DNA from: Ktedonobacterales bacterium
GTDB taxonomy: Bacteria; Chloroflexota; Ktedonobacteria; Ktedonobacterales; Ktedonobacteraceae
Direction of reading: 5' to 3'
DNA length: 64,000 bases
Assembly (NCBI GenBank): GCA_027451525.1
Contig: DAIDJF010000005.1
Coordinates: 53,574 to 117,573, forward strand
In this document: piece by piece, positions 8,378 to 15,632 of the stretch
How the letters are laid out: every line of letters begins with the position of its first letter
How positions within the stretch are numbered: position 1 is the first letter of the stretch
Program-made: the position numbers and the translations under genes
The notes under the pieces: model-generated
Told to the model about the DNA's origin: nothing
The model's database searches: none
The model's input: the letters and a program-made list of their open reading frames with translations, nothing else

Positions 8378-8653
8378 ATGTCAACGTTGACATCTCTGAT
8401 ATTGAGTGGCAAACGCAAGCTTTTCAAAGCACATACCCAACCGTCTGGCGCGGAAGATGAGCAGAAGCGTCGTAGACTACAGAAAGAAATGCGTCCCCAT
8501 GCGACTCAGGGTACCATGAGCGCGTTGGGACGCCCCGACCGGGAAGTGTCCCATGATCCCATGCGTCCATATGGTGAGACAGAGGAATTGTCGGAACGGA
8601 ATGCGTTGGGACGCCCCGACCGGGAAATATCCCATGATCCTATGCGCCCGTAA
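8378..8653 (+). CDS. Small basic protein with a duplicated 16-residue motif
   Basis: A 91-residue protein of unknown function. ATG 8378 has AAGGAG 7 nt upstream. The N-terminal third is basic (SGKRKLFKAH, EQKRRRLQKEM). The C-terminal half holds two near-identical copies of ALGRPDREISHDPMRP, separated by YGETEELSERN and differing only by V/I. The DNA is also repeated (about 8520-8565 and 8601-8650), which suggests recent duplication or strong constraint. No membrane segment or signal is visible. Given the perfect promoter, the protein is probably abundant. A hairpin at 8701 ends the unit. Confidence 0.7.
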   Translation: MSTLTSLILSGKRKLFKAHTQPSGAEDEQKRRRLQKEMRPHATQGTMSALGRPDREVSHDPMRPYGETEELSERNALGRPDREISHDPMRP

Positions 8654-8700
8654 CCAAGAGCATAAATGGGCATATTGTATGGATAAAATCGTGTAGTAAC

Positions 8701-8730
8701 AATAAGAACGCGCTACGCCGCGTTCTTATT
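8701..8730. terminator. Bidirectional hairpin between convergent genes
   Basis: AATAAGAACGCG (8701-8712), loop CTACGC and CGCGTTCTTATT (8719-8730) form a perfect 12-bp stem between convergent genes. It contains the stop codon of the leftward zinc-ribbon gene (8726-8728). T runs are poor on both sides, so efficiency is uncertain. Confidence 0.6.
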
Positions 8731-9196
8731 GTTGTTGCTGTTGCTGTTTCCACTGCTCCTGGGCCTGTTGTAAGCCAAGCAACTCCTGCTCAAGCTGCAT
8801 AATCTGCTGCTGAAGCCGCTGCCTTTGCTGCTGTGGGCCGAGCAGACGCCAATCTTCAAAGAGCTTGTAGCCCTTGCGCAACATGCCTTCGGGCACGAAC
8901 ATGGCTGTTTCGTAATAGCCCAGGCGCGTCGAGGACATCTGCTGATTGGCCTGTCTGAGATAAAGCTTGAGTTGTTTGATCTGCAAACGCAGTTCAGCGA
9001 TGCGCTCGCGGTAGGGATTTTGCGCTTTGGGCTGTCTTGCCCCGACCCCGCGTGGTGGTCTCTGCGGCGCGGGCATAGGTTGCTGTAGTGGATATTGTTG
9101 GTGCGTCACGCCGCCTGGGGTGGTGAGCGGCGCACCACAGTTCTGACAGAAGCGCGCTCCATCTGGGGCGGGCGCACCACATTTTGCACAGAACAT
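8726..9196 (-). CDS. Zinc-ribbon coiled-coil protein
   Basis: A 156-residue cytoplasmic protein. The first 25 residues are a zinc ribbon with two CxxC knuckles (FCAKCGAP and FCQNCGAP). A Pro/Gln-rich linker (about 28-60) precedes helices at about 62-85 and 120-156 that look like coiled coils and end in a Gln-rich tail. Zinc-ribbon headed proteins of this kind are often adaptors or regulators, but no function can be assigned. It is divergent from the paa operon and could in principle be linked to it. Confidence 0.7.
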   Translation of the reverse strand: MFCAKCGAPAPDGARFCQNCGAPLTTPGGVTHQQYPLQQPMPAPQRPPRGVGARQPKAQNPYRERIAELRLQIKQLKLYLRQANQQMSSTRLGYYETAMFVPEGMLRKGYKLFEDWRLLGPQQQRQRLQQQIMQLEQELLGLQQAQEQWKQQQQQQ

Positions 9197-9260
9197 CTCT
9201 TCTTCCCCTTCTTTGTATCTACCTATCAGTGTATTTCATCATATCACAAAGCTGTCACGC

Positions 9261-9289
9261 TTGACATTCTTCCCTTTGCGCTATACAAT
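9261..9289 (+). promoter_or_regulatory. Promoter of the paa-type operon
   Basis: TTGACA (9261-9266), a 17-nt spacer and TACAAT (9284-9289) give 11 of 12 consensus bases. The predicted start is near 9296, about 92 nt before paaA. Confidence 0.75.
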
Positions 9290-9290
9290 T

Positions 9291-9316
9291 TTTATATCTC
9301 TATATGGAGATATAAA
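9291..9316 (+). promoter_or_regulatory. Palindrome at the paa transcription start (operator candidate)
   Basis: TTTATATCTC (9291-9300), spacer TATATG and GAGATATAAA (9307-9316) are a perfect 10-bp dyad beginning 2 bp after the -10 box. A dimeric repressor bound here would block the start site. PaaR/PaaX-type repressors control paa genes elsewhere, but no such gene is visible in this window. Confidence 0.5.
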
Positions 9317-9387
9317 GCGTCTCTACGGCATGGTCGCCAGTGTATTTCGTAGCGTATCCGTCGTCTCTATCAAGGAGCAACGCACAC

Positions 9388-10350
9388 ATGATACCCACCA
9401 GTACTCCACCATTGCAGAGCGAAGAGGCTCTGTTAACCCGTATCCGCAAGCAACAGTTGGTAGAGTCTGTCGAGCATATGAGTCCTATCTACCTTGAAGG
9501 CATGAAGCGTATTCTCACCGTCTCTGCTGATACCGAACTCATCAGCGCGCCCGCGTACTATCACGCGGCCATTCATGCACCCTCGCTTAATACGTTTGGC
9601 TCGGCAATCTCGATTATTCAGGACGAATTGGGGCACGCGCATATCGCCTATCGCCTCTTGCGCGATCTGGGCGTAGATACTGAAAAGCTGATTTTTGAGC
9701 GCGAACCGCAACACTTCAAATACCCCTACGCCTTTGATGTGCCGCTTGACAGTTGGGTCGAGCTGGTTGTCGCTAACGCCTTCTATGACCGTGCGGGCTA
9801 CACGTTGCTCGGTGATGTCTATCAGAGTACCACCTTTGGTCCCTGGAAACGTGCCCTTGTTAAGGTGGATAAAGAGGAGACCTTCCATCTGCGTCATGGT
9901 GAGCAAAACATGCGCAAGATCAACAAAACGAGCGAGGGCCATACCGAGTTGCAGCGTGCCGTGGACTGGATGTTTCTGCTGACCGTCGAATGGTTCGGCC
10001 TGCCAGACGATATGAAGAAGCATGGCGAGCAGCTTGAATATGGTTTTAAGGGCCATAGCAACGACGAGTTGCGCCAAATCTGGATGTCCACCGCCGTGCC
10101 GCTCTGCCAGGAGCTTGAGCTAGCTGTTCCCGCTCACTATGACGAACAGCAGCAGAAATATGTGCTGGACTGCGTGTTTCCGGCCCACTTCGATGCCTCT
10201 GCCAAGCACTGGCTGCTTGATGATGGCTCCTGTACGTGGGCTGATGTGATGAAACGTTGGAAGGCGCGTGGCCCCAAAAATGAAGAGTTTGTCGGCATGA
10301 TTCAGCGTGGTAAAAAAGAGATGCTGCGCCAGTTGGAGCAGGGACTATGA
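9388..10350 (+). CDS. paaA: Phenylacetyl-CoA epoxidase-type oxygenase, catalytic subunit PaaA
   Basis: A 320-residue diiron protein. PaaA is the catalytic subunit of the bacterial multicomponent oxygenase that converts phenylacetyl-CoA to its ring 1,2-epoxide. The ferritin-like iron sites are visible as E80-x-x-H83 (QDELGHAH) and E164-x-x-H167 (KEETFHLRH). ATG 9388 has AAGGAG 10 nt upstream; an earlier in-frame GTG (9340) overlaps the leader and was not used. It is first in a tightly overlapping operon with the other subunits. A related acyl-CoA could be the real substrate, since no phenylacetate-CoA ligase is visible. Confidence 0.88.
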   Translation: MIPTSTPPLQSEEALLTRIRKQQLVESVEHMSPIYLEGMKRILTVSADTELISAPAYYHAAIHAPSLNTFGSAISIIQDELGHAHIAYRLLRDLGVDTEKLIFEREPQHFKYPYAFDVPLDSWVELVVANAFYDRAGYTLLGDVYQSTTFGPWKRALVKVDKEETFHLRHGEQNMRKINKTSEGHTELQRAVDWMFLLTVEWFGLPDDMKKHGEQLEYGFKGHSNDELRQIWMSTAVPLCQELELAVPAHYDEQQQKYVLDCVFPAHFDASAKHWLLDDGSCTWADVMKRWKARGPKNEEFVGMIQRGKKEMLRQLEQGL

Positions 10351-10700
10351 CCACGAGCTACCCATCTCTGCAAACGCTGCCACCAGAACATACGTCGTGT
10401 CCCGCGCTCTGGGATGCCCTGCGCGATGTGATGGACCCGGAAATCCCAATTAGCGTAGTGGATATGGGACTGGTTGTCGCGCTCTCGTGCGAGGATGGCC
10501 GTGTCGATCTCAAATTGACCTTCACGGCGATGGGCTGTCCCGCGATGGACTTTATCATGGATGATATCCGTGAACGTCTTCTGCGCGAGCCGGGCGTGTA
10601 CGCAGTCAACATCGAGATTGTCTGGGAGCCTGTCTGGACAAAGGCGCGTCTCAGTGAAGATGGTATCGAGATTATGCGCACCTGGGGGATATCGGCATGA
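10347..10700 (+). CDS. paaD: PaaD-type MIP18-family protein lacking the zinc ribbon
   Basis: A 117-residue MIP18/DUF59 protein with the family motif MDPEIPISVVDMGLV and the conserved FTAMGCPAMD containing a reactive-type cysteine. PaaD proteins assist maturation or assembly of the epoxidase, probably through iron delivery. Canonical PaaD continues into a C-terminal zinc ribbon of about 45 residues; here the protein ends at GISA and the ribbon is encoded separately at 11715. The start overlaps paaA by ATGA, and the stop overlaps paaB the same way. Confidence 0.85.
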   Translation: MTTSYPSLQTLPPEHTSCPALWDALRDVMDPEIPISVVDMGLVVALSCEDGRVDLKLTFTAMGCPAMDFIMDDIRERLLREPGVYAVNIEIVWEPVWTKARLSEDGIEIMRTWGISA

Positions 10701-10948
10701 ATAGCATGGAACGCATGAGCGGCGTGGGTAGCGGACAGCCATCACGCCGGGAGCTATTGAACGAGCGTCTGGTCTGGCAAGTCTATGCGCGGCGCAAGTA
10801 CGAGGAGCCGCTTCACGAGATTGGCAACGTGATGGCGGACGATGTGGAGTTGGCAAAGGTCTATGCGCGCAGCATTTACGATGAATTTAGCTGGGTTGAA
10901 ATGGTGCTTATCCCGCGTGACAGCATTGTCACCGTGATTGGCTCGTAA
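10697..10948 (+). CDS. paaB: Phenylacetyl-CoA epoxidase subunit PaaB
   Basis: An 83-residue small subunit. The recognisable core is LVWQVYARRKYEEPLHEIGNV, MADDVELAKVYARSIYDE and a closing VLIPRDSIVTV, the layout of PaaB (about 95 residues in Proteobacteria), which bridges the PaaAC heterodimers. The start overlaps paaD by ATGA (10697-10700). Short length and operon position support the call. Confidence 0.85.
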   Translation: MNSMERMSGVGSGQPSRRELLNERLVWQVYARRKYEEPLHEIGNVMADDVELAKVYARSIYDEFSWVEMVLIPRDSIVTVIGS

Positions 10949-10959
10949 AGGGGGCATCT

Positions 10960-11715
10960 ATGAGTACAACAACGCGCCTCGATCATCCCGCCCTGTTTGC
11001 CATTCTCTCGTCGCTGGCTGACAACAAACAGGCGGTGGGCCGTCGCTACGCCTATTGGTGCAATGGCGCGCCCGCTTTGGAAGCCGCCGTTGCTGCCGCC
11101 GCGATGACGCAAGACGAATTGGGCCACGCGCGCACGCTCTATCCGCTGCTTGAGGATTTTACGCAGGCGGAGGCCGACCCTGCGCAGGTTGAGCCAGAGA
11201 CGCGCACGCTGCACTATCACCTCGCCTTCCTCGACACAGAGTTCGCGGGCTGGTCGGATTTTGTCATCACCAATTTCCTGTTTGATACCGCCCTGACAAC
11301 TTTTTTTGAGGCGGCACAAGACTCTAGCTACGAGCCTTTGCGCCAGCGTGCCCGTAAGATCATACAAGAGGAGCGCATTCACCAGTTGCATGCCGAGGGT
11401 TGGGTGAAGCGACTGGCGAAGGCTGGCGGAGCGGTGCGCGCCGCTCTGGTCAACTCGCTGGTGCGTTTGTGGGACGAGACACTCTGCTGGTTTGGTCCCA
11501 ACGATGACCCAATCATGCTGCAACTTGCGCAAGAAGACATTATTGATGCCACGCCCGACGAATTGCGCAGTCGCTACCTCGCGAAAATTGTGCCCACGCT
11601 GAGCAGTCTCGGCATCGATATCCCCGTGACCTTCAATGCCGCGACGAAGACCTGGCAGGTGGGTCAGCCGTTGCCCTGGTCCCGCTGGGATGCGCGCAGT
11701 CGGAGGCTTGGATAA
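10960..11715 (+). CDS. paaC: Phenylacetyl-CoA epoxidase subunit PaaC
   Basis: A 251-residue ferritin-like protein paralogous to PaaA. It is the structural partner of the catalytic subunit and lacks a functional iron centre in characterised systems. Here it retains MTQDELGHARTLYPLLEDF and EERIHQLHAEGW, so two E-x-x-H segments remain. The RBS is a GGGGG stretch 7 nt before the start, 11 bp after paaB. The stop overlaps the next start as TAATG at 11713-11717. Confidence 0.88.
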   Translation: MSTTTRLDHPALFAILSSLADNKQAVGRRYAYWCNGAPALEAAVAAAAMTQDELGHARTLYPLLEDFTQAEADPAQVEPETRTLHYHLAFLDTEFAGWSDFVITNFLFDTALTTFFEAAQDSSYEPLRQRARKIIQEERIHQLHAEGWVKRLAKAGGAVRAALVNSLVRLWDETLCWFGPNDDPIMLQLAQEDIIDATPDELRSRYLAKIVPTLSSLGIDIPVTFNAATKTWQVGQPLPWSRWDARSRRLG

Positions 11716-11948
11716 TGGCGATGGAAATGAGATATAATGGCAGCGACGGCCCGCCAACGGAGGCAGAGCCGCAAAGCGGAGTGCTGTGCCCGTACTGCCG
11801 TTCGTACAATACCGAAATCTTCTCCTTATTCGGTCAGCAGTTGTTGACCGTACAGTACTATTGTAATTCCTGTAACACTCCTTTTGAACGTATCAAGGAC
11901 GATGATGTGCTGAGCGATTATACAGCACGAAAGGAACGTAAAACATGA
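11715..11948 (+). CDS. Free-standing PaaD-type zinc ribbon protein
   Basis: A 77-residue protein. The core is CPYCRSYNTEIFSLFGQQ, a stretch of eight residues, then YYCNSCNTPFERIK. This matches the C-terminal zinc ribbon of proteobacterial PaaD, which reads CPxC...S.FG...C-A-x-Y-R-C..C..PF..F-K. The four cysteines form two CxxC knuckles. The gene is wedged by overlaps between paaC and the hydratase gene, so it is certainly co-translated with the epoxidase. I infer that PaaD function is supplied here by two polypeptides, this one and the product at 10347. Confidence 0.75.
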   Translation: MAMEMRYNGSDGPPTEAEPQSGVLCPYCRSYNTEIFSLFGQQLLTVQYYCNSCNTPFERIKDDDVLSDYTARKERKT

Positions 11949-12745
11949 CCATGACATCTGAGCAAACCCTGGTCAACTATCAAGTCACCGAGGGCGTTGC
12001 CGTGATTGAACTTGCCTGTCCACCCGCCAATACCTATAGCTACGAGATGATGAGCCAGCTTGACGAGGCGATTCTCAAGGCGCGTTTCGACGAAGCGGTG
12101 CATGTCATCCTCATTCGCGGCGCGGGCGAACGCTTCTTCTGTGCGGGCGCGGATATCGCTATGCTCAATCGGGTGACACCGACGTTCAAGTATTATTTCT
12201 GCCTGCATGCCAATGAGACGCTGACCCGTCTGGAGCAGACGCCCAAACTGGTGATCGCGGCCCTGAATGGGCATACCGTTGGCGGTGGTTTAGAGATCGC
12301 CCTGGCTTGTGATATTCGTATTGCGCGCCGCAACGCGGGCAAGATCGGCCTGCCGGAGATTACCCTGGGTGTCCTCCCTGGCACTGGCGGTACGCAGCGG
12401 CTGGCGCGTGCGTTGCCCAAGAACAAGGCGATTGAGCTGATGACCGAAGGCAAGCTGATTAGCTTTGAAGACGCGCTGGGCCTGGGCATCATCAACTACA
12501 TCTACGAATCCGAGGACTACTGGGAGAAGGTCATGGCGTACGCCAAATCCTTCTGCCCACCCAATCGCGCCTCAAAGACGGTCGGACGCATCAAGCGCGC
12601 CGTGCAGTCCGGCTCGGAGATTGCCTTCTCCGAGGCTCTGGCCCTTGAACGCGAGTTGCAGCAGTTGTGTTTCCAGAGCGAGGATGCCAAAGAGGGCATT
12701 GCCGCGTATAACGAGAAACGTCCAGGGCATTTCGCTGGCAAATAG
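11945..12745 (+). CDS. Enoyl-CoA hydratase/isomerase (crotonase family)
   Basis: A 266-residue crotonase-fold protein. The oxyanion-hole segments are FFCAGADIAML and NGHTVGGGLEIALACDIRIA (E in GGLEIAL), and the second catalytic Glu region is GLPEITLGVLPGTGGTQRL, all intact. In phenylacetate catabolism, PaaG isomerises the ring epoxide to the oxepin and PaaF hydrates the enoyl-CoA; sequence alone does not separate these roles. Start ATG 11945 overlaps the previous stop (ATGA); a second ATG follows two codons later. The operon ends at the terminator 25 bp downstream. Confidence 0.88.
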   Translation: MTMTSEQTLVNYQVTEGVAVIELACPPANTYSYEMMSQLDEAILKARFDEAVHVILIRGAGERFFCAGADIAMLNRVTPTFKYYFCLHANETLTRLEQTPKLVIAALNGHTVGGGLEIALACDIRIARRNAGKIGLPEITLGVLPGTGGTQRLARALPKNKAIELMTEGKLISFEDALGLGIINYIYESEDYWEKVMAYAKSFCPPNRASKTVGRIKRAVQSGSEIAFSEALALERELQQLCFQSEDAKEGIAAYNEKRPGHFAGK

Positions 12746-12769
12746 CCCGTGCTAGCTTGTATGATGAGG

Positions 12770-12801
12770 GGACGGTAACATACCCGTTACCGTCCTTTTT
12801 T
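12770..12801 (+). terminator. Intrinsic terminator of the paa operon
   Basis: GGACGGTAAC (12770-12779), a 6-nt loop, GTTACCGTCC (12786-12795) and six T form a textbook rho-independent terminator. Confidence 0.93.
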
Positions 12802-12904
12802 CGTGTGTAGAATGCGGTGGTGAGACGGGCGTAATGGAACGCAACCGCTGTGTAATGCGTGAGAGAGAAAAGAATACTAAAGCTAGAGGAGCATAAGTAA
12901 TAGC

Positions 12905-13795
12905 ATGGAAATGCGTCAGTTTGGCAAGACGGATATGAAGGTAAGTGTACTGGGCTTTGGCGGCTCTGAGATACGGGGTTCATCGCTGGCTGATGTCGAG
13001 CGTCTGTTGGGTAGCGCGCTTGACGCGGGTTTGAACGTGATTGACACGGCGGCCTGCTATGGTGATAGCGAGGATTTAATTGGACGGGCAGTCGCCAGTC
13101 GGCGTAGTGACTACTACCTGTTCACGAAATGCGGCCATGCGGCAGGCCTGGAGACGCCCGATTGGGATGCGCGCACGATTGAAGAGAGTATCGAGCGCAG
13201 CCTGCGCCGTTTGCGCACCGATCACATCGACCTGCTGCAATTGCATAGCTGCTCGTTGGATATCTTGCGCCAGGGCGATGTCGTGCATGTGCTGAAGAAG
13301 GCACATGGAGCGGGCAAGGTGCGTTACATCGGCTACAGCGGCGATAATGAAAACGCGCGTTACGCGATCAGAATGGGTGTTTTTGACTCGTTACAGACCT
13401 CTATCAATATCGCGGACCAACAGAGCATTGATTTCACCTTGCCGATGGCGCGTGAGCGCAACATGGGCGTGATTGCCAAGCGTCCCATTGCCAACGCCGC
13501 CTGGTTGCAGCCGAATATGCCAAAGAATGCCTATGGCTATCCCTATCTGGAACGTCTGCAAACGCTCAAATACGACTTCCTTCAGCAAGACGCGACGACC
13601 GCTGTCGGTACCGCATTGCGCTTTACGCTGACAGTCCCAGGCGTTGATGTGGCGATTGTTGGCACAGCGAACCCCAGTCGCTGGCAGCAGAACGCGGAAC
13701 TGGTCAATCAGGGGCCGCTCTCGCAGGAGCAGTATCAGAGTATTCGTGCCATCTGGGAAGAACGCGCCGACCAGCATTGGCTTGTGCAGGGCTAA
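12905..13795 (+). CDS. Aldo/keto reductase
   Basis: A 296-residue NAD(P)H-dependent aldo/keto reductase with a TIM-barrel pattern. The catalytic tetrad is visible as D and Y in DTAACYGDSE, K in LFTKCG and H in LLQLHSCS. The C-terminal nucleotide-binding segment is VPGVDVAIVGTANPSRW. GAGGAG lies 13 nt before the start, a somewhat long spacing. The substrate cannot be predicted. It is a single-gene unit bounded by terminators on both sides. Confidence 0.9.
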   Translation: MEMRQFGKTDMKVSVLGFGGSEIRGSSLADVERLLGSALDAGLNVIDTAACYGDSEDLIGRAVASRRSDYYLFTKCGHAAGLETPDWDARTIEESIERSLRRLRTDHIDLLQLHSCSLDILRQGDVVHVLKKAHGAGKVRYIGYSGDNENARYAIRMGVFDSLQTSINIADQQSIDFTLPMARERNMGVIAKRPIANAAWLQPNMPKNAYGYPYLERLQTLKYDFLQQDATTAVGTALRFTLTVPGVDVAIVGTANPSRWQQNAELVNQGPLSQEQYQSIRAIWEERADQHWLVQG

Positions 13796-13809
13796 GGATT
13801 GGTGGCATT

Positions 13810-13859
13810 GAAAATGCAGGCCCACCCTCGTACCAGTGCGAAGGTGGGCCTGTATTTTC
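13810..13859. terminator. Bidirectional terminator
   Basis: Arms 13810-13826 and 13843-13859 pair over 17 bp with one G-U wobble, contain GGCCCACC, and are flanked by A and T runs. They lie between the convergent reductase and glycosyltransferase genes, 15 bp and 9 bp from the two stops. Confidence 0.88.
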
Positions 13860-13867
13860 AAAAACTC

Positions 13868-15421
13868 TTAGCGAACCCAGAGTTCCTGACCGTTTTTGTA
13901 ATGGTGTACCAGATGGAAACCGTGCGTTGCTACCCAGACGCGGAATGAAGCAACGCTGGCAATATGCAGACGCCCGGTGTAGAAGAGAATCGCGTGTACC
14001 TGTGGTTGTGATGCCGCAGCAATTAACTGCTGTAGCGTCAGATAGTTGGTCGTAATACGCACAATAGAGGTATCAACTAATGAGGGCGGCGTGTCGCGAT
14101 TTGCCAGCCCGACAATGAATTGTGCATCTGAGATAACCTGCTGACCCGGTTTGGTCGCGTTTTGCACATCGTGCGCCACGCGCAGATCTGTCTGTGTTGC
14201 ACTACTTGCGGCCTGCACGCTATCGGCACGGAAATACTGTTGCTCACCCTGTAAGTTGATGATTAGCAAAACTGCAGTAAAGACCAGGGCGAGGATTGTT
14301 GCCCCATGAGATACAATCTTTGCTGTTTGCTTCTCGCGCAGAAAATCGGTGAGAGGGGCAATGCCAACGATGGCGAGCGCAACCAGTGGTGGAATGAGGG
14401 CAATCAGGTGGTGATGGAACAAAGGAGCCTGATCGACCAGCACGATGACTGTTGCTGCTAGCCATGCCAGGAGCGGCAAGACGCGCCAGTCGCGGCGTAA
14501 CAGCGCGACGATTGTGCTATAAAGAGCGAGAATGGCGGTCAGTGAGGTCAGTAAATGCTGCATTGAGCCGAAGTTACCCGCTTTGGTTGAGGCAAATTGA
14601 GTCGCGGCCGCCGTATGGAAGGTGACGACACCTGCCCAAAATTGGTGAAAAGAGCCAGCAAAGGGAACCATAAACACCAGTGTTGTGAGGAGAAACGCGC
14701 CGATGCCAACGATCAGCGAACGGGCAGAGCGCATGCGCGTTGCGGGAGGCATGTGCGCAATGCGCCAACCTTGTGCCAGCATGAGCAGGCCAATCGGCAC
14801 AAGAATCGTCACACCCAGCAATTTGCTCAAAATACTCAGTGAGGCTGTAATGCCACAAAAGGCGGCTAACCAGATACCGGCTGTGCCTTCGGGTATTGTC
14901 CACCACATGTAGGCCAGCCCAACAGCTAGAAACGAGAGACCCGCCGAGGGAGCCTCGGCTTGGAGACGCTGTGACTGTGAAAGGTAAAAGGGGTCAACCA
15001 CCATCAAGAGTATGCCCGCGATAGCTCCCCAGCGTCCACCAATGGCTTTGCCGAGAAAAAATGCACCGATAAGTCCTGCAAGGGAGACGACGGCAATACC
15101 CAGACGCGCTGACCAGAGAGTCTGACCAAATAACATATAGAAGGGATAAACAGAAAGCAAGAAAGCGGGAGGCTGTGAGTAGAAGATTTGTTTGTAGAGC
15201 GTGTGACCCGCCGCCATTGCGCGTAGTGATTGCCAATAGACGCCCTCGTCATAGCCATCGCGATCAAAAGGTACACCGAGATGGTATAAGCGCAACCAGA
15301 GGCCGAGTAGCAAGAAAACTACGCCGACCGCGTAAGTTAACACGTCCTGCCAGTGGGGGATCGCCCGTTTTTGTGGTGTACCGTTGCCGATACCCTCGTC
15401 CGTAAGTGTAGTTGATGACAT
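13868..15421 (-). CDS. GT-C fold membrane glycosyltransferase (GT39/ArnT-like)
   Basis: A 517-residue polytopic membrane protein with about ten hydrophobic segments. The first extracytoplasmic loop carries FDRDGYDEGVYW, the acidic D-x-D-E motif of lipid-linked-sugar-dependent GT-C enzymes, and YSQPPAFLLSVYPFY follows. Such proteins transfer sugars from polyprenyl-phosphate donors to proteins, lipids or wall polymers on the outer face. I use ATG 15421 (GGAGAG 12 nt upstream) rather than a 34-codon longer reading. The acceptor is unknown. Confidence 0.85.
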   Translation of the reverse strand: MSSTTLTDEGIGNGTPQKRAIPHWQDVLTYAVGVVFLLLGLWLRLYHLGVPFDRDGYDEGVYWQSLRAMAAGHTLYKQIFYSQPPAFLLSVYPFYMLFGQTLWSARLGIAVVSLAGLIGAFFLGKAIGGRWGAIAGILLMVVDPFYLSQSQRLQAEAPSAGLSFLAVGLAYMWWTIPEGTAGIWLAAFCGITASLSILSKLLGVTILVPIGLLMLAQGWRIAHMPPATRMRSARSLIVGIGAFLLTTLVFMVPFAGSFHQFWAGVVTFHTAAATQFASTKAGNFGSMQHLLTSLTAILALYSTIVALLRRDWRVLPLLAWLAATVIVLVDQAPLFHHHLIALIPPLVALAIVGIAPLTDFLREKQTAKIVSHGATILALVFTAVLLIINLQGEQQYFRADSVQAASSATQTDLRVAHDVQNATKPGQQVISDAQFIVGLANRDTPPSLVDTSIVRITTNYLTLQQLIAAASQPQVHAILFYTGRLHIASVASFRVWVATHGFHLVHHYKNGQELWVR

Positions 15422-15560
15422 AAAATTCGTATTCTCTCCATTGACCAAGCAACCAGACCGCAACGCTACATGGCATACATCGCGTGATATCTTTTGGTCT
15501 CCAAGATAGCAGATATAGATCAATTGGGCAAGAGGGGTAATCTTATGGGTTTATCTACTA

Positions 15561-15604
15561 TGTAAAATTGTGGGGTGTGATGAGTCACACCCCACAATTT
15601 TACA
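15561..15604 (-). terminator. 20-bp perfect hairpin after the FtsH-like gene
   Basis: Arms 15561-15580 and 15585-15604 are perfectly complementary over 20 bp with a 4-nt loop TGAG. The hairpin lies 29 bp past the stop of the leftward FtsH-like gene and shows a short T run on that strand. Confidence 0.85.
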
Positions 15605-15632
15605 TAAATTTCTCGGCCTACACCCCTATACT

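Noticed and set aside
8520..8650. Direct repeats resembling a short CRISPR
   Set aside because: Only two copies, both in frame inside a coding sequence and encoding the same peptide; no spacer-repeat periodicity and no cas genes.
10302..10856. A 184-codon minus-strand frame across paaD and paaB
   Set aside because: Shadow frame, Arg/His/Cys-rich, opposite two recognised subunit genes.
10876..11757. A 293-codon open frame on the minus strand opposite paaC
   Set aside because: It is a shadow of paaC, whose ferritin-like motifs and overlaps with neighbours are convincing. The antisense frame shows no family motif and no RBS.
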